A stretch of 20,835 nt of DNA, from the NCBI GenBank assembly GCA_041477815.1, contig JBGOUV010000070.1, forward strand, positions 1-20,835, read 5' to 3'. Under the pieces are notes generated by a model. That model saw nothing but the letters and a program-made list of their open reading frames with translations. It ran no database searches and was not told the origin of the DNA. Position 1 is the first letter of the stretch. Each line of letters begins with the position of its first letter. Made by a program: the position numbers and the translations under genes. This document shows, in pieces, positions 1 to 7,139 of the stretch. The stretch is from JBGOUV01 sp041477815 (lineage in GTDB: Bacteria > Acidobacteriota > Terriglobia > Bryobacterales > JACQDG01).

Positions 1-1398
1 AGGATGGAACTCAATCCGCTGGTTAGGTATGTCGTATAAAGTCCGGATAGCCGAGGAGCCGGAGTTGTAGTTGTGGAAGTCCCAGGCGGTGATCGTGCCG
101 TCGTGGCGGACGCCGCTCGTGACCTCGATCACACCGGCCGGGCGGAAGTAGGCCCAGGTGAACTCTTCCTCGCGGGTCCACACCAGCTTCACGGGTTTTC
201 CGGCCGCCTTGGACAGTCGCGCGGCCTCCACGGCGGCTTCGCCCGAGTGCTTGCCGCCGTAGCCGGAGCCCGTATCGGGGACCATGACGCGGACACGGCT
301 CTCGGGGATCCCGAAGGCCTGAGCGAGCTCGCCGCGAACGCCGAAGGGCCGCTGCGTGCCGGTCCAAACGGTGAGCCGGCCGTCGGCCCACTCGGCCACC
401 GCGGCGCGAGGCTCGAGCGGCGCGTGGGCGATGTAGGCGACCGTATAGCTGGCTTCGTGCTTGCGGTCGGCTGCGGCCAGGCCCTCTTCGATCGACCCGG
501 CGTTATGGCCGGAACCCTTGCCGGCCTTGGACTTCAGCAGGCCGAACAGCTCCGGGCCGGAGGACTGTGGCGTGGACTGCCACTCCGCCCGGATGGTGTC
601 GAGGGCGCGCGCGGCGGCCAGGACGTCGCCGGCTACCACTCCGACAAACTCGCCGTCGCGGACCACGGTGACACCCGGCATGGCGGCGGCCTTCCCGGTA
701 TCGGCAGAGACTAGCTTAGCCTCGAACGCCGAGGGCCGCAGGACGCGTCCGTGGAGCATCCCGGGGCGCTGTAGATCTGACGTATACTGATGGCGGCCGG
801 TGACAAAGTCCGCACCGTTGATCTTGGGGATCGAGCGTCCGGCGGGCGGGGCGATGGCGGCCCCGGCCGGGATGGCGCGAACCAGCTTCTGGCCTTTGGT
901 GAGGCGGCCGTACGGGAGCGAGTTGACCTTGCCGCCGGCCAGGGTGAGCTGCGTACGATCCGTCTTCAACTGCTCGGCGGCCAGGTCGAGGAGCATCTCG
1001 CGGGCCGTGGCTGCGGCCCGCCGCAACTGCGGGGCCATCACCGGCGTGCTCATGCTGCCGAACGTGCCCATGTCGAAGGGTACCCGGTCAGTATCACCCA
1101 TGACCAGCTGGACGGCGTCCGGAGCGACCCGCAACTCCTCGGCCACCGCCTGGGTCAGGGAGGTGCGGGCGTTCTGGCCGACTTCTACCTTGCCCGTGTA
1201 GACCGTGATACTGCCGTCCTCGGCGATGTGGAGCCAAGCGGCGAGATCCTGGGGGACTGCGGGCCCGCCCCGGCGCTGGGCGTCGAGCGTAAGCGCCACT
1301 ACCAGTCCGCCGCCGGCCAAGCCGAAGAACCCCCGGCGGCTCGGGCGGAAGCGCCAGACCGGACCCCGGTGCAACTCGTAGCGTTCCGGCTCAAACAC
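1..1398 (-). CDS. Molybdenum hydroxylase large subunit (xanthine dehydrogenase / isoquinoline 1-oxidoreductase beta type), 3' end beyond window
   Basis: The frame is open for 466 codons from a GTG at 1398 to the left edge, so the C-terminal part, including the expected active-site Glu, is missing. The N-terminus has a twin-arginine signal: SRRGFF at residues 20-25 followed by a hydrophobic run to about residue 38. This predicts export of the folded cofactor-loaded enzyme. Family motifs seen include GKVEVGQNARTSLTQAVAEE near residue 70, HAPLEPRAAVAEW, and a glycine-rich GSGYGGKHSGEAAVEAARL segment. Family members hydroxylate aldehydes or N-heterocycles with a molybdenum-cytosine dinucleotide cofactor and pass electrons to a [2Fe-2S] partner. 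That partner is encoded immediately upstream and overlaps by 8 nt (GTGTTTGA), so translational coupling is likely. The substrate cannot be told from sequence. The family call is secure; IorB-like versus aldehyde-oxidase-like is less so. Confidence 0.88.
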   Translation of the reverse strand, partial: MFEPERYELHRGPVWRFRPSRRGFFGLAGGGLVVALTLDAQRRGGPAVPQDLAAWLHIAEDGSITVYTGKVEVGQNARTSLTQAVAEELRVAPDAVQLVMGDTDRVPFDMGTFGSMSTPVMAPQLRRAAATAREMLLDLAAEQLKTDRTQLTLAGGKVNSLPYGRLTKGQKLVRAIPAGAAIAPPAGRSIPKINGADFVTGRHQYTSDLQRPGMLHGRVLRPSAFEAKLVSADTGKAAAMPGVTVVRDGEFVGVVAGDVLAAARALDTIRAEWQSTPQSSGPELFGLLKSKAGKGSGHNAGSIEEGLAAADRKHEASYTVAYIAHAPLEPRAAVAEWADGRLTVWTGTQRPFGVRGELAQAFGIPESRVRVMVPDTGSGYGGKHSGEAAVEAARLSKAAGKPVKLVWTREEEFTWAYFRPAGVIEVTSGVRHDGTITAWDFHNYNSGSSAIRTLYDIPNQRIEFHP

Positions 1399-1843
1399 GG
1401 CGGGCCCTCCGTACGGCCGCGACGATGCGCGGGTAGGTGCCGCAGCGGCAGATGTTGCGGTCCATCGCCCGCAGGATTTCCGCGTCGGCCGGCTGGGGGT
1501 TCCGGTTGAGTAGCGCCACTCCCGCCATGATCATTCCCGGAGTGCAGTAGCCGCACTGCAAGGCGTCGGCATCGAGGAAAGCCTGCTGGAGCGGCTGGAG
1601 CTGGCCGTTCTGGGCCAAGCCTTCGATAGTGAGGATGGGCTTGCCGGCGGCGTCGGCGACTTTCGTGATGCAGCTCCGCCGGGCCTCGCCGTTGACCAGC
1701 ACCGTGCAGGCCCCGCACTGACCTTCGCCGCAGCCGTACTTGGCTCCGGTGAGCCCCAGTTCGTCCCGCAGCACACTCAGCAGGCTGCGCTGGGGGTCCA
1801 CCTGAAGCGCGCGTTTCGAGCCGTTGATGAGTAGCTGGATCAC
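1391..1843 (-). CDS. [2Fe-2S] iron-sulfur subunit of molybdenum hydroxylase (XdhC/CoxS/IorA type)
   Basis: The 150-residue product carries the eight cysteines of the two-cluster family. The plant-ferredoxin cluster is at C38, C43, C46 and C58 (YGCGEGQCGACTVL region). The second cluster is at C97, C100 (CGYCTPGM), C132 and C134 (CRCGTYP). It should pass electrons from the molybdenum centre of the downstream large subunit to an external acceptor. I chose the GTG at 1843 because it overlaps the upstream stop as GTGA and gives the usual VIQLLINGS beginning. An ATG at 1888 in the same frame would add 15 residues and overlap the upstream gene by 49 nt. It has no signal peptide of its own, so if the enzyme is exported this subunit probably travels with the Tat-tagged large subunit (inference). 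Confidence 0.92.
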   Translation of the reverse strand: MIQLLINGSKRALQVDPQRSLLSVLRDELGLTGAKYGCGEGQCGACTVLVNGEARRSCITKVADAAGKPILTIEGLAQNGQLQPLQQAFLDADALQCGYCTPGMIMAGVALLNRNPQPADAEILRAMDRNICRCGTYPRIVAAVRRARRV

Positions 1844-3756
1844 ACCCTTCGCTTCCGCTTCTCGGCCAGGTTGAACTTCTGGTGCCACGTCGACTCCGCG
1901 CCGCCGCCGTAGCGGGAGATGACCGCGTCGATCACGTAAGGCTTGCCGTCGCGGGTGGCGGCGATGCCGCGCTTCAGGGCGGGTTCGAGCTGGTCCGGCC
2001 GCTCCACCTTTTCCCCGCCCACTCCCTGGCTCTCGGCCAGCTTGACGAACTCGATGTCCGGATCGCCCAGGTACATGCCGCAGTACTTGCCGGTCGCCGC
2101 CATCTTTCCCTTGTAGTTGTCATAGGCGAAGCGGACGGTCTGGTAGTTATGGTTGTTCCAGACCACGGTGAGGACGGGGACGCCGAAGCGGACCTGGGTC
2201 CAGAAGCCGGAGGCGCTGTACATCACCGAGCCGTCGCCGATGGCGCAGACCACCTGGCGGTCGGGCGCGGCCAGTTTGGCCCCGATCGACGCCCCGATGC
2301 CCCAGCCGAGAGAGTTGCCGGTATTACCGATCCACATCGGCTCGTTCTCGCGGAAGCCGAAGCCGAAGGCGTCGTATTTGCCGGTGAGGTTCTCGCTCAC
2401 CACAATGGCGTCGGGATCCACGGCGCGGGCGACGGCGGCGCCGAGCTCGTCGGGATGGATCGGGCGGCGTCCGGAGTTTCGGCGGATCTCGCCTTCCACG
2501 CGGGTCCGGGCGGCCAGGGTGAGGGCCTTCACTTCTTCGGCGCGTGACTTGCCCACGGCGGCGATCCGCTGCTTGGTCAGGAGGCTCTCCATGGCAGCGC
2601 GCAGGTCGGCCAGAGCCTCCTTGACGTCGCCCAGCAACGCGACATCGGTCGGATAGTTGCGGCCCATAGAGGCCGTATCGAGGCCCATCCGGACGATGCG
2701 GGCCGAATCCGGCGCCTCGGGACCGGCCGGCACCACGCGCCCGCCGAAGTCCCGCGCCCCTACCATGAGGATCACGTCGACGCCCTTCTTGACGTACTCC
2801 GAACCCATGCTGAAGTTGCCCAGGTAGAGCGGATGCTTCACCGGGAAGTTCCGGTAACCCTGCGCCCCCGCCGCCACGGGCAGGCCGAATTTCTCGGCGA
2901 AGGCCACCAACTCGGCCTGGGCGCCTGACTTCCACACCTCATCGCCTACCACCAGTAGGGGACGCTCGGCCTCCACCAGCATCCGGGCCGTCTTCTCGAC
3001 GGCGGCGGTCTCGGGGCGCACCCGGGACCGGTGCAGGAACCGCTCGGCGGGCAGGATCTGGGCGCTGATGTTCTTGGTCTCCAGCGCGTAGTTGGCCATG
3101 GCCATGTACACCGGTCCGCCCGGCTCGGTGGTGGCCACCTTGAAGGCCCGCCGCAGCATCAGGGGCAGGCTCTCACCGCGCCGCGCCGTCCAACTGATTT
3201 TGGTGAACTGCCGGGCGACCTCCTTCTGGTCGAAGCCGGGACGGGGGGCCAGGCCGGCCTCGTCGCTCCAGACCTCGTTGTCCAGCAGTCCGGCGGTAAT
3301 CACCAATGCCGACCCGTCGCGGCTGGCGTTGTAGAGCTGGCCGGCCATCTGGGCGGTGCCGGCGATGACGTGTACGTTGACGAACGCCGGCTTGCCGCTG
3401 ACGCGGTGGTAGCCGTCGGCCATGGAGATGACGATGCCCTCGTGCAGTCCCATGACGAGCTGGAGACCGGGCTGGTCCACCAGGGCGTCAAACAGGCCGA
3501 CCTCGAAGGAGCCGGGGTTGGTGAACAGGTACTCGGCTCCGGCAGCTCGAGCCTGAGCCACCAGCAGCTCGCCGCCGGTGCCTTTCCGGGTTTCGGCGCC
3601 GGGGAGATCGCCGCGAGCGGCGGCGTTCTCCGAGGCCTCCAGCGGCTGCAGCACCGCCTGCGCTGCCGCTGCGGTCAGACCGAGGCCGGTCAGCTTGCGG
3701 ACAAACCCCCGGCGCGACAAATCCTGATCCAGAAACCGCTGCACCAGCTCCCGCAT
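1840..3756 (-). CDS. Thiamine-diphosphate-dependent enzyme (acetolactate synthase / benzoylformate decarboxylase-like) with Tat signal
   Basis: The 638-residue protein has the three-domain ThDP decarboxylase/carboligase layout. The pyrimidine-binding domain carries the cofactor-activating Glu at about residue 106 (GLHEGIVISMADGYHR) and a His at 129 (NVHVIAGTAQ), comparable to the active-site His of benzoylformate decarboxylase. The pyrophosphate-binding domain has GDGS at 507-510 ending in NN at 534-535, the ThDP/Mg2+ motif. Unusually, the N-terminus reads SRRGFVRK (14-21) followed by a hydrophobic Ala/Leu stretch, a near-ideal twin-arginine signal, so export is predicted. A strong AGGAGG lies 5 nt before the ATG. 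The gene is 19 nt downstream of the maoC-like gene and overlaps the [2Fe-2S] subunit by 4 nt, so it is in one operon with the molybdenum hydroxylase. The substrate is unknown; a 2-oxo acid decarboxylase feeding an aldehyde to the oxidase would fit (inference). Confidence 0.9.
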   Translation of the reverse strand: MRELVQRFLDQDLSRRGFVRKLTGLGLTAAAAQAVLQPLEASENAAARGDLPGAETRKGTGGELLVAQARAAGAEYLFTNPGSFEVGLFDALVDQPGLQLVMGLHEGIVISMADGYHRVSGKPAFVNVHVIAGTAQMAGQLYNASRDGSALVITAGLLDNEVWSDEAGLAPRPGFDQKEVARQFTKISWTARRGESLPLMLRRAFKVATTEPGGPVYMAMANYALETKNISAQILPAERFLHRSRVRPETAAVEKTARMLVEAERPLLVVGDEVWKSGAQAELVAFAEKFGLPVAAGAQGYRNFPVKHPLYLGNFSMGSEYVKKGVDVILMVGARDFGGRVVPAGPEAPDSARIVRMGLDTASMGRNYPTDVALLGDVKEALADLRAAMESLLTKQRIAAVGKSRAEEVKALTLAARTRVEGEIRRNSGRRPIHPDELGAAVARAVDPDAIVVSENLTGKYDAFGFGFRENEPMWIGNTGNSLGWGIGASIGAKLAAPDRQVVCAIGDGSVMYSASGFWTQVRFGVPVLTVVWNNHNYQTVRFAYDNYKGKMAATGKYCGMYLGDPDIEFVKLAESQGVGGEKVERPDQLEPALKRGIAATRDGKPYVIDAVISRYGGGAESTWHQKFNLAEKRKRRV

Positions 3757-3775
3757 GAGCTCCTCCTTGCCTGTG

Positions 3776-4231
3776 TTAGCGATAATACCGCAGAACCCAC
3801 TCCGCCGCCACCGCCGGTTTGCCCCCGCCCTCGATCTCGACTGTGCCCGCCACCACCATCTGCACCCCGCCCTCGATCGGCTCGACCGACTGCACGGTGA
3901 ACCGGCCGCGAATCCGCGACCCCGACCGGACGGGCGCAGGAAACCGCACCCGGTTCAGACCATAGTTGATCGCCATCCTGATGCCCCGCACCGACACTGC
4001 CTGCGACTGGAGCCGGCTCAGCAGCGACAGGGTCAGAAAGCCATGAGCGATGGTCGCGCCGAAGGGCGACTCCCGTGCCGCGCGCCCGGGGTCCGTGTGG
4101 ATCCACTGGCGGTCGCCGGTGGTCTCGGCGAATGAGTCGATCATCGGCTGGGTGACCTCGACCCAGTCGCTGACGCCGATTTCCTGGCCGGTGAGGCTGG
4201 GGAGATCGTCGATTCCTTCAATGATACGCAT
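3776..4231 (-). CDS. MaoC-like (R)-specific enoyl-CoA hydratase / dehydratase
   Basis: This 151-residue single hot-dog-fold protein has the hydratase-2 motif with catalytic Asp40 and His45 (GDRQWIHTD) and the IAHGFLTLSL helix at about 61-70. Family members add water across trans-2-enoyl-CoA double bonds or dehydrate hydroxyacyl-CoA thioesters in the cytoplasm. The start at 4231 is chosen over an ATG at 4252 because AGAGGA lies 5 nt before it and the protein then begins MRIIEGIDDL, as usual for the family. It is the first gene of the minus-strand unit and ends 19 nt before the ThDP enzyme start. A cytoplasmic CoA-thioester enzyme heading an operon of Tat-exported redox enzymes is unexpected, so its metabolic link is unclear. 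Confidence 0.9.
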   Translation of the reverse strand: MRIIEGIDDLPSLTGQEIGVSDWVEVTQPMIDSFAETTGDRQWIHTDPGRAARESPFGATIAHGFLTLSLLSRLQSQAVSVRGIRMAINYGLNRVRFPAPVRSGSRIRGRFTVQSVEPIEGGVQMVVAGTVEIEGGGKPAVAAEWVLRYYR

Positions 4232-4338
4232 GGATTCCTCTTGAAAACGCAACTGAACACCGCTAATGGCCCGTGGCTAAACCGCGCTCCCCCCGGGGGA
4301 TGGGAGCCGTAAATCGTTGATTCTGCTGGACCTATCGA

Positions 4339-4352
4339 CCGCAAATTTGCGG
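4339..4352. promoter_or_regulatory. Perfect 14-bp palindrome, candidate operator
   Basis: CCGCAAATTTGCGG is an uninterrupted perfect palindrome 108 bp upstream of the maoC-like start codon. Its AT-rich core flanked by GC arms resembles dimeric regulator sites. No regulator gene is adjacent, so assignment as an operator is only inference. Confidence 0.3.
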
Positions 4353-4390
4353 ACCGTTTCCTTTTCCACGGCTAAGGCATGATTGCTCCA

Positions 4391-4420
4391 TCGGCGTTCA
4401 TCCGCGTTTATCTGCAGTTC
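4391..4420. repeat. Three degenerate tandem 10-mers (TCnGCGTTYA)
   Basis: TCGGCGTTCA, TCCGCGTTTA and TCTGCAGTTC follow one another with a 10-nt period. Similar ATCnGCGTTnATC-type strings occur as intergenic dispersed sequence in various bacterial genomes (my recollection). No function is assigned. Confidence 0.4.
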
Positions 4421-4483
4421 AATTGTACTAATTTCCAATCCACCGAGAATGCGAAGACCACCCGGTGCGGCCGGTGGCGGTGT

Positions 4484-4589
4484 TCAGGGCGTTACCCCGA
4501 TGCCGAGCGCCGGGGCCGGAATGGTGAACCGCAGCGAAGGCAGGCTTCATTCGAATGGTGCGCAGGGCGTAACGAAGGTCTTGCCGGAC
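4484..4589 (-). pseudogene. Remnant of an ADOP/MacB-type permease N-terminus, frameshifted
   Basis: Read on the minus strand, the segment from about 4589 gives VRQDLRYALRTIRMKPAFAAV, then drops frame by one base and continues TIPAPALGIGVTP to a stop at 4484. This matches the N-terminal pattern of ADOP permeases. The intact gene at 17566 in this window begins with DLRYALRALRRNPGFAAVAI and then ALGLGAN. No MacB or FtsX domain follows, so it is a short decayed fragment, not a functional gene. The single-base shift and the loss of everything downstream are seen directly; descent from a former full-length copy is inferred. Confidence 0.6.
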
Positions 4590-4642
4590 GAACCAGGGGC
4601 CGATCCGTTTTTGATGCAAATTGGTGCTAAGCTGTGGCCGCT

Positions 4643-5605
4643 ATGAAGGTCTTCCTGCCCCTGCTGTTCCTGCCCGCCCTGCTTTCCGGCCAGGCTCCCT
4701 TTACTCCGCCGGACTACCTGGATCACCGGAAGGCCTACATCTGGAGTGAAGGTACCAGAATGGCGGCCGAGCTATTCTCCCCCCAGTCACAAGCCGGCAA
4801 GAAGCTTCCGACCATCTTGATGAGTCACGGTTGGGGCGGCGTGGTGGCCAATCTGCGGCCGGACGCGGTGGCATTCGCCCGCGCCGGCTACCTGGCGGTG
4901 GCCTTCGACTACCGGGGTTGGGGGGCCAGCGACTCCCGAGTAATCCTGACCGGTCCCCCGCCGGCCGAGCGTCCCAATAACCGCTTTACCGCGGCGGTCC
5001 AGGAAGTGCGTGAGGTAGTCGACCCCATCGACCAGACCACCGATTTGTTGAACGCCCTCCACTGGGTCCAGGGCGAGCCGAGGTGCGATGTGACCCGCAT
5101 CGGCTTGTGGGGCTCCAGCTACTCCGGCGGGCACGTCGTGTATGCCGCCGCCCGTGACCCCCGCGTGAAGGCCCTGGTGAGCCAGGTAGGTTCCCTCGAC
5201 TCCTCCAGCCGCGAGCGCGGCTTAGCCTATCAGGAAGCCACCCAGCGGGCCCGCGGCGAAATCGGCTATCCGGCGCCGGCCGCGCCGACACCGGTGATCC
5301 AGAACGGCCGCCAGGTCGGGATGCTGCGCGGCGCTCCCATCCGTCACAAGATGCTCTATTACGCCCCGGTCCTCGATACCGGCCGCGCGCCGCAGTGCGC
5401 CATGCTCTTCGTCATCGCCGAGAACGAGGAGCTGTTCGACAACCGCGACCACGCCCTCCGGGCTTACCAGTTGGCGAAAGGACCGAAGAAGCTCGTCACC
5501 ATTCCTCAGATCACCCATTACGGCGTCTACCGGGAAGCACGGCAGGAGGCGCAGAAGCTGGCGGTCGAGTGGTTCGACAAGCACCTGGCTACCTCGCCGG
5601 AGTGA
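4643..5605 (+). CDS. Secreted alpha/beta hydrolase (CocE / S15-like esterase-peptidase fold)
   Basis: The 320-residue product begins with a typical Sec signal peptide (MKVFLPLLFLPALLSGQA). A lipase-like SHGWGG oxyanion segment lies at 61-66. The nucleophile elbow GSSYSGG at 157-163 fits the G-x-S-Y-x-G form of cocaine-esterase and X-Pro dipeptidyl-peptidase relatives, making Ser159 the nucleophile. His292 in THYGVY is the likely catalytic His, with an acidic residue in the AENEELFDN stretch (260-268). It would hydrolyse an ester or amide outside the cytoplasm; the substrate is unknown. The ATG at 4643 is preferred over a GTG at 4634 because it starts the signal peptide cleanly. No clear Shine-Dalgarno precedes it; GCTAAGCT at 4626-4633 may be a -10. 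Its 3' end overlaps the convergent gene by 17 bp. Confidence 0.85.
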   Translation: MKVFLPLLFLPALLSGQAPFTPPDYLDHRKAYIWSEGTRMAAELFSPQSQAGKKLPTILMSHGWGGVVANLRPDAVAFARAGYLAVAFDYRGWGASDSRVILTGPPPAERPNNRFTAAVQEVREVVDPIDQTTDLLNALHWVQGEPRCDVTRIGLWGSSYSGGHVVYAAARDPRVKALVSQVGSLDSSSRERGLAYQEATQRARGEIGYPAPAAPTPVIQNGRQVGMLRGAPIRHKMLYYAPVLDTGRAPQCAMLFVIAENEELFDNRDHALRAYQLAKGPKKLVTIPQITHYGVYREARQEAQKLAVEWFDKHLATSPE

Positions 5606-7052
5606 CACTCGGTATTTCCGCTTCGCGATAGCCGAAGAAGCGGCGCTGCTTGATCACTTGGGCAATCTCCGGGGGCACCATGGTCTCCCAGGAGGCGTCT
5701 TCGTCCTTGATTCGGCGCAAGACGTCGCGCGAGAAGATGTGCAGCACGGTTGCATCGAAATTGTCGAGTTGCTTGATCCTGCCGCGCTCCACCAGGTGAA
5801 GGTACAGGTTGTGCAGCCCCCCCGGCATCTCTGTATTCTGCACGGTGCGGAGCAGGCCGGTGGCCTGGTCCCGCAGGGGATAGACGTAAATCCGCAAGTC
5901 TTTGGTGAACAGCTTGCCGAAGGCTTCGAGGATGCCGCCCTCGAGTCCCACATAGTACTGTTCATTGAATAATTCCTGCAGACTGGCAGTGCCCATGGTC
6001 ACCGCAATGGGCTCCGAGGTATACCGCGTCAGGTAGGCGGCCAAGCGATAGTATTCGAAGTAGTCCGAGATCAGCACGATCTTGCCGGCGGCGGCCAAGA
6101 CGTCGGCTCGAGCCAGAAAGTCGCTCAGGTCGATCTTGCCCGCCACCAGGAGGTTTCGCATCGTGATCTCCATCAGCTCGACCACCTGATCCGCTTCCAC
6201 CTCCGGCTCCGCGGCGAAGCGCTCCCGGGCGCTGTGGATCATGTCGATATTGACCTTAGTGACCGGACGAAAGCTCCCCCGCTCGACCAGGAGGGGCCGC
6301 TTCCGCAGGACCTCGGAGGGTTGCAGCACTTCACCGGAGGGCCCGAACATCGCGGCGCCGCTGAGACCCAACTGCACCAGCTTCAGGCTCATCACGCGAT
6401 TGTCGACATGGCGGAACTCGATGCCCGAGAACTCGACCATGTCGATCTCGAGGCGTTCCGTGGTGAGGTTGTCGAGCAGCGATTCGAGCAGCAGTTGCGG
6501 CCGGTGATGCAGGAAGAGGGCGGCGTAGAGGAGATTGACGCCCACGATGCCCAGAGCCTCCTGCTGGAGATCGTTTTCATGATCGAGCATGCGGACATGG
6601 ATAATGATCTGGCTGTCGTCGTCCCGCGGGTGAGCCTGGTATTTGACGCCCATCCAGCCGTGGCACTCGTTGGTGCCCTGGTAGTTGCGGGCGGCCACGG
6701 TGTTGGCGAAGGTGAAGAAGGCGGTGCTGTCTCCGCGCGACGACCGCAGCCGTTCGAGGTTGAGACCGTGCTCGTGGTCGAGCATGCCCTGCAGGCGTTC
6801 GCGCGAGACGTAGCGCTTGGAGCGGCCGTAGATCGCGTCACTGACGGCCATGTCGTAAGCGGACATGGACTTGGAGATGGTCCCCGCCGCGCCCCCGACC
6901 TTGAAGAACCAGCGGGCCACCTCTTGCCCGGCGCCGATCTCGGCGAAAGTGCCGTAACAAACCGGGTCGAGGTTGATCTTGAGCGCCTTCTGGTGCGTGC
7001 TCAGTCTGGGACGCTCGTCGTCCTCTACCGTTGTCCCGATGGTGTTCCGCAC
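5589..7052 (-). CDS. Conserved cytoplasmic protein of unknown function (487 aa)
   Basis: This soluble-looking protein has no signal peptide or membrane segment and opens with a strongly conserved-looking block: ALKINLDPVCYGTFAEIGAG, then QEVARWFF and GGAAGTISKSMSAYDM. Later blocks include HGWMGVKYQ, IIIHVRMLDHEN, QQEALGIVGVNLLYAA and LVERGSFRPVTKVN. I recall near-full-length homologues in Bacteroidetes and other phyla that carry misleading inherited names such as TonB-dependent receptor or nucleotide adenylyltransferase. Nothing here supports an outer-membrane barrel, and I assign no function. The start is a GTG at 7052 with a weak ribosome-binding site; the conserved core begins about 20 residues later, so the exact start is uncertain. 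It appears monocistronic and its stop overlaps the convergent hydrolase stop by 17 bp. Confidence 0.85.
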   Translation of the reverse strand: MRNTIGTTVEDDERPRLSTHQKALKINLDPVCYGTFAEIGAGQEVARWFFKVGGAAGTISKSMSAYDMAVSDAIYGRSKRYVSRERLQGMLDHEHGLNLERLRSSRGDSTAFFTFANTVAARNYQGTNECHGWMGVKYQAHPRDDDSQIIIHVRMLDHENDLQQEALGIVGVNLLYAALFLHHRPQLLLESLLDNLTTERLEIDMVEFSGIEFRHVDNRVMSLKLVQLGLSGAAMFGPSGEVLQPSEVLRKRPLLVERGSFRPVTKVNIDMIHSARERFAAEPEVEADQVVELMEITMRNLLVAGKIDLSDFLARADVLAAAGKIVLISDYFEYYRLAAYLTRYTSEPIAVTMGTASLQELFNEQYYVGLEGGILEAFGKLFTKDLRIYVYPLRDQATGLLRTVQNTEMPGGLHNLYLHLVERGRIKQLDNFDATVLHIFSRDVLRRIKDEDASWETMVPPEIAQVIKQRRFFGYREAEIPSVTPAR

Positions 7053-7125
7053 GAAGCATTCATCGGCTCCGCCGGCCTCGAAGCTTAGTTTTGGGGCGCG
7101 AACTCCTCAGCGGGCGGCTATTTTC

Positions 7126-7133
7126 GCTATACT
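7126..7133 (+). promoter_or_regulatory. Putative -10 element (GCTATACT) of the vapBC-like operon
   Basis: TATACT at 7128-7133 lies 12 nt before the antitoxin ATG, so transcription would begin at or next to the start codon. A GGAG also sits just before the ATG. No good -35 hexamer is visible. Confidence 0.45.
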
Positions 7134-7139
7134 GGAGTC

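Larger units (their letters stand above)
4232..4642. other. Intergenic region between divergent transcription units
   Basis: This stretch of about 410 bp is less GC-rich than its surroundings and has no credible intact gene. It contains a hairpin-capable GCTCCC/GGGAGC pair at 4286-4307, a perfect 14-bp palindrome at 4339-4352, three degenerate tandem 10-mers at 4391-4420, and a decayed permease fragment at about 4484-4589. Control regions for the leftward maoC-led operon and for the rightward hydrolase must lie here. I see no convincing paired -35/-10 for the operon. Confidence 0.7.

Noticed and set aside
73..3900. Long plus-strand ORFs opposite the molybdenum-enzyme operon
   Set aside because: They mirror the GC-biased codons of the minus-strand genes and show no recognisable domain or signal.
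4286..4307. GCTCCC...GGGAGC hairpin as a terminator
   Set aside because: It lies in the presumed 5' leader of the maoC operon, has a 10-nt loop that itself is self-complementary, and no T-tract; kept only as part of the intergenic description.
4379..4646. Two overlapping small plus-strand ORFs (83 and 87 residues)
   Set aside because: No ribosome-binding site or recognisable similarity, and they run antisense through the permease remnant.
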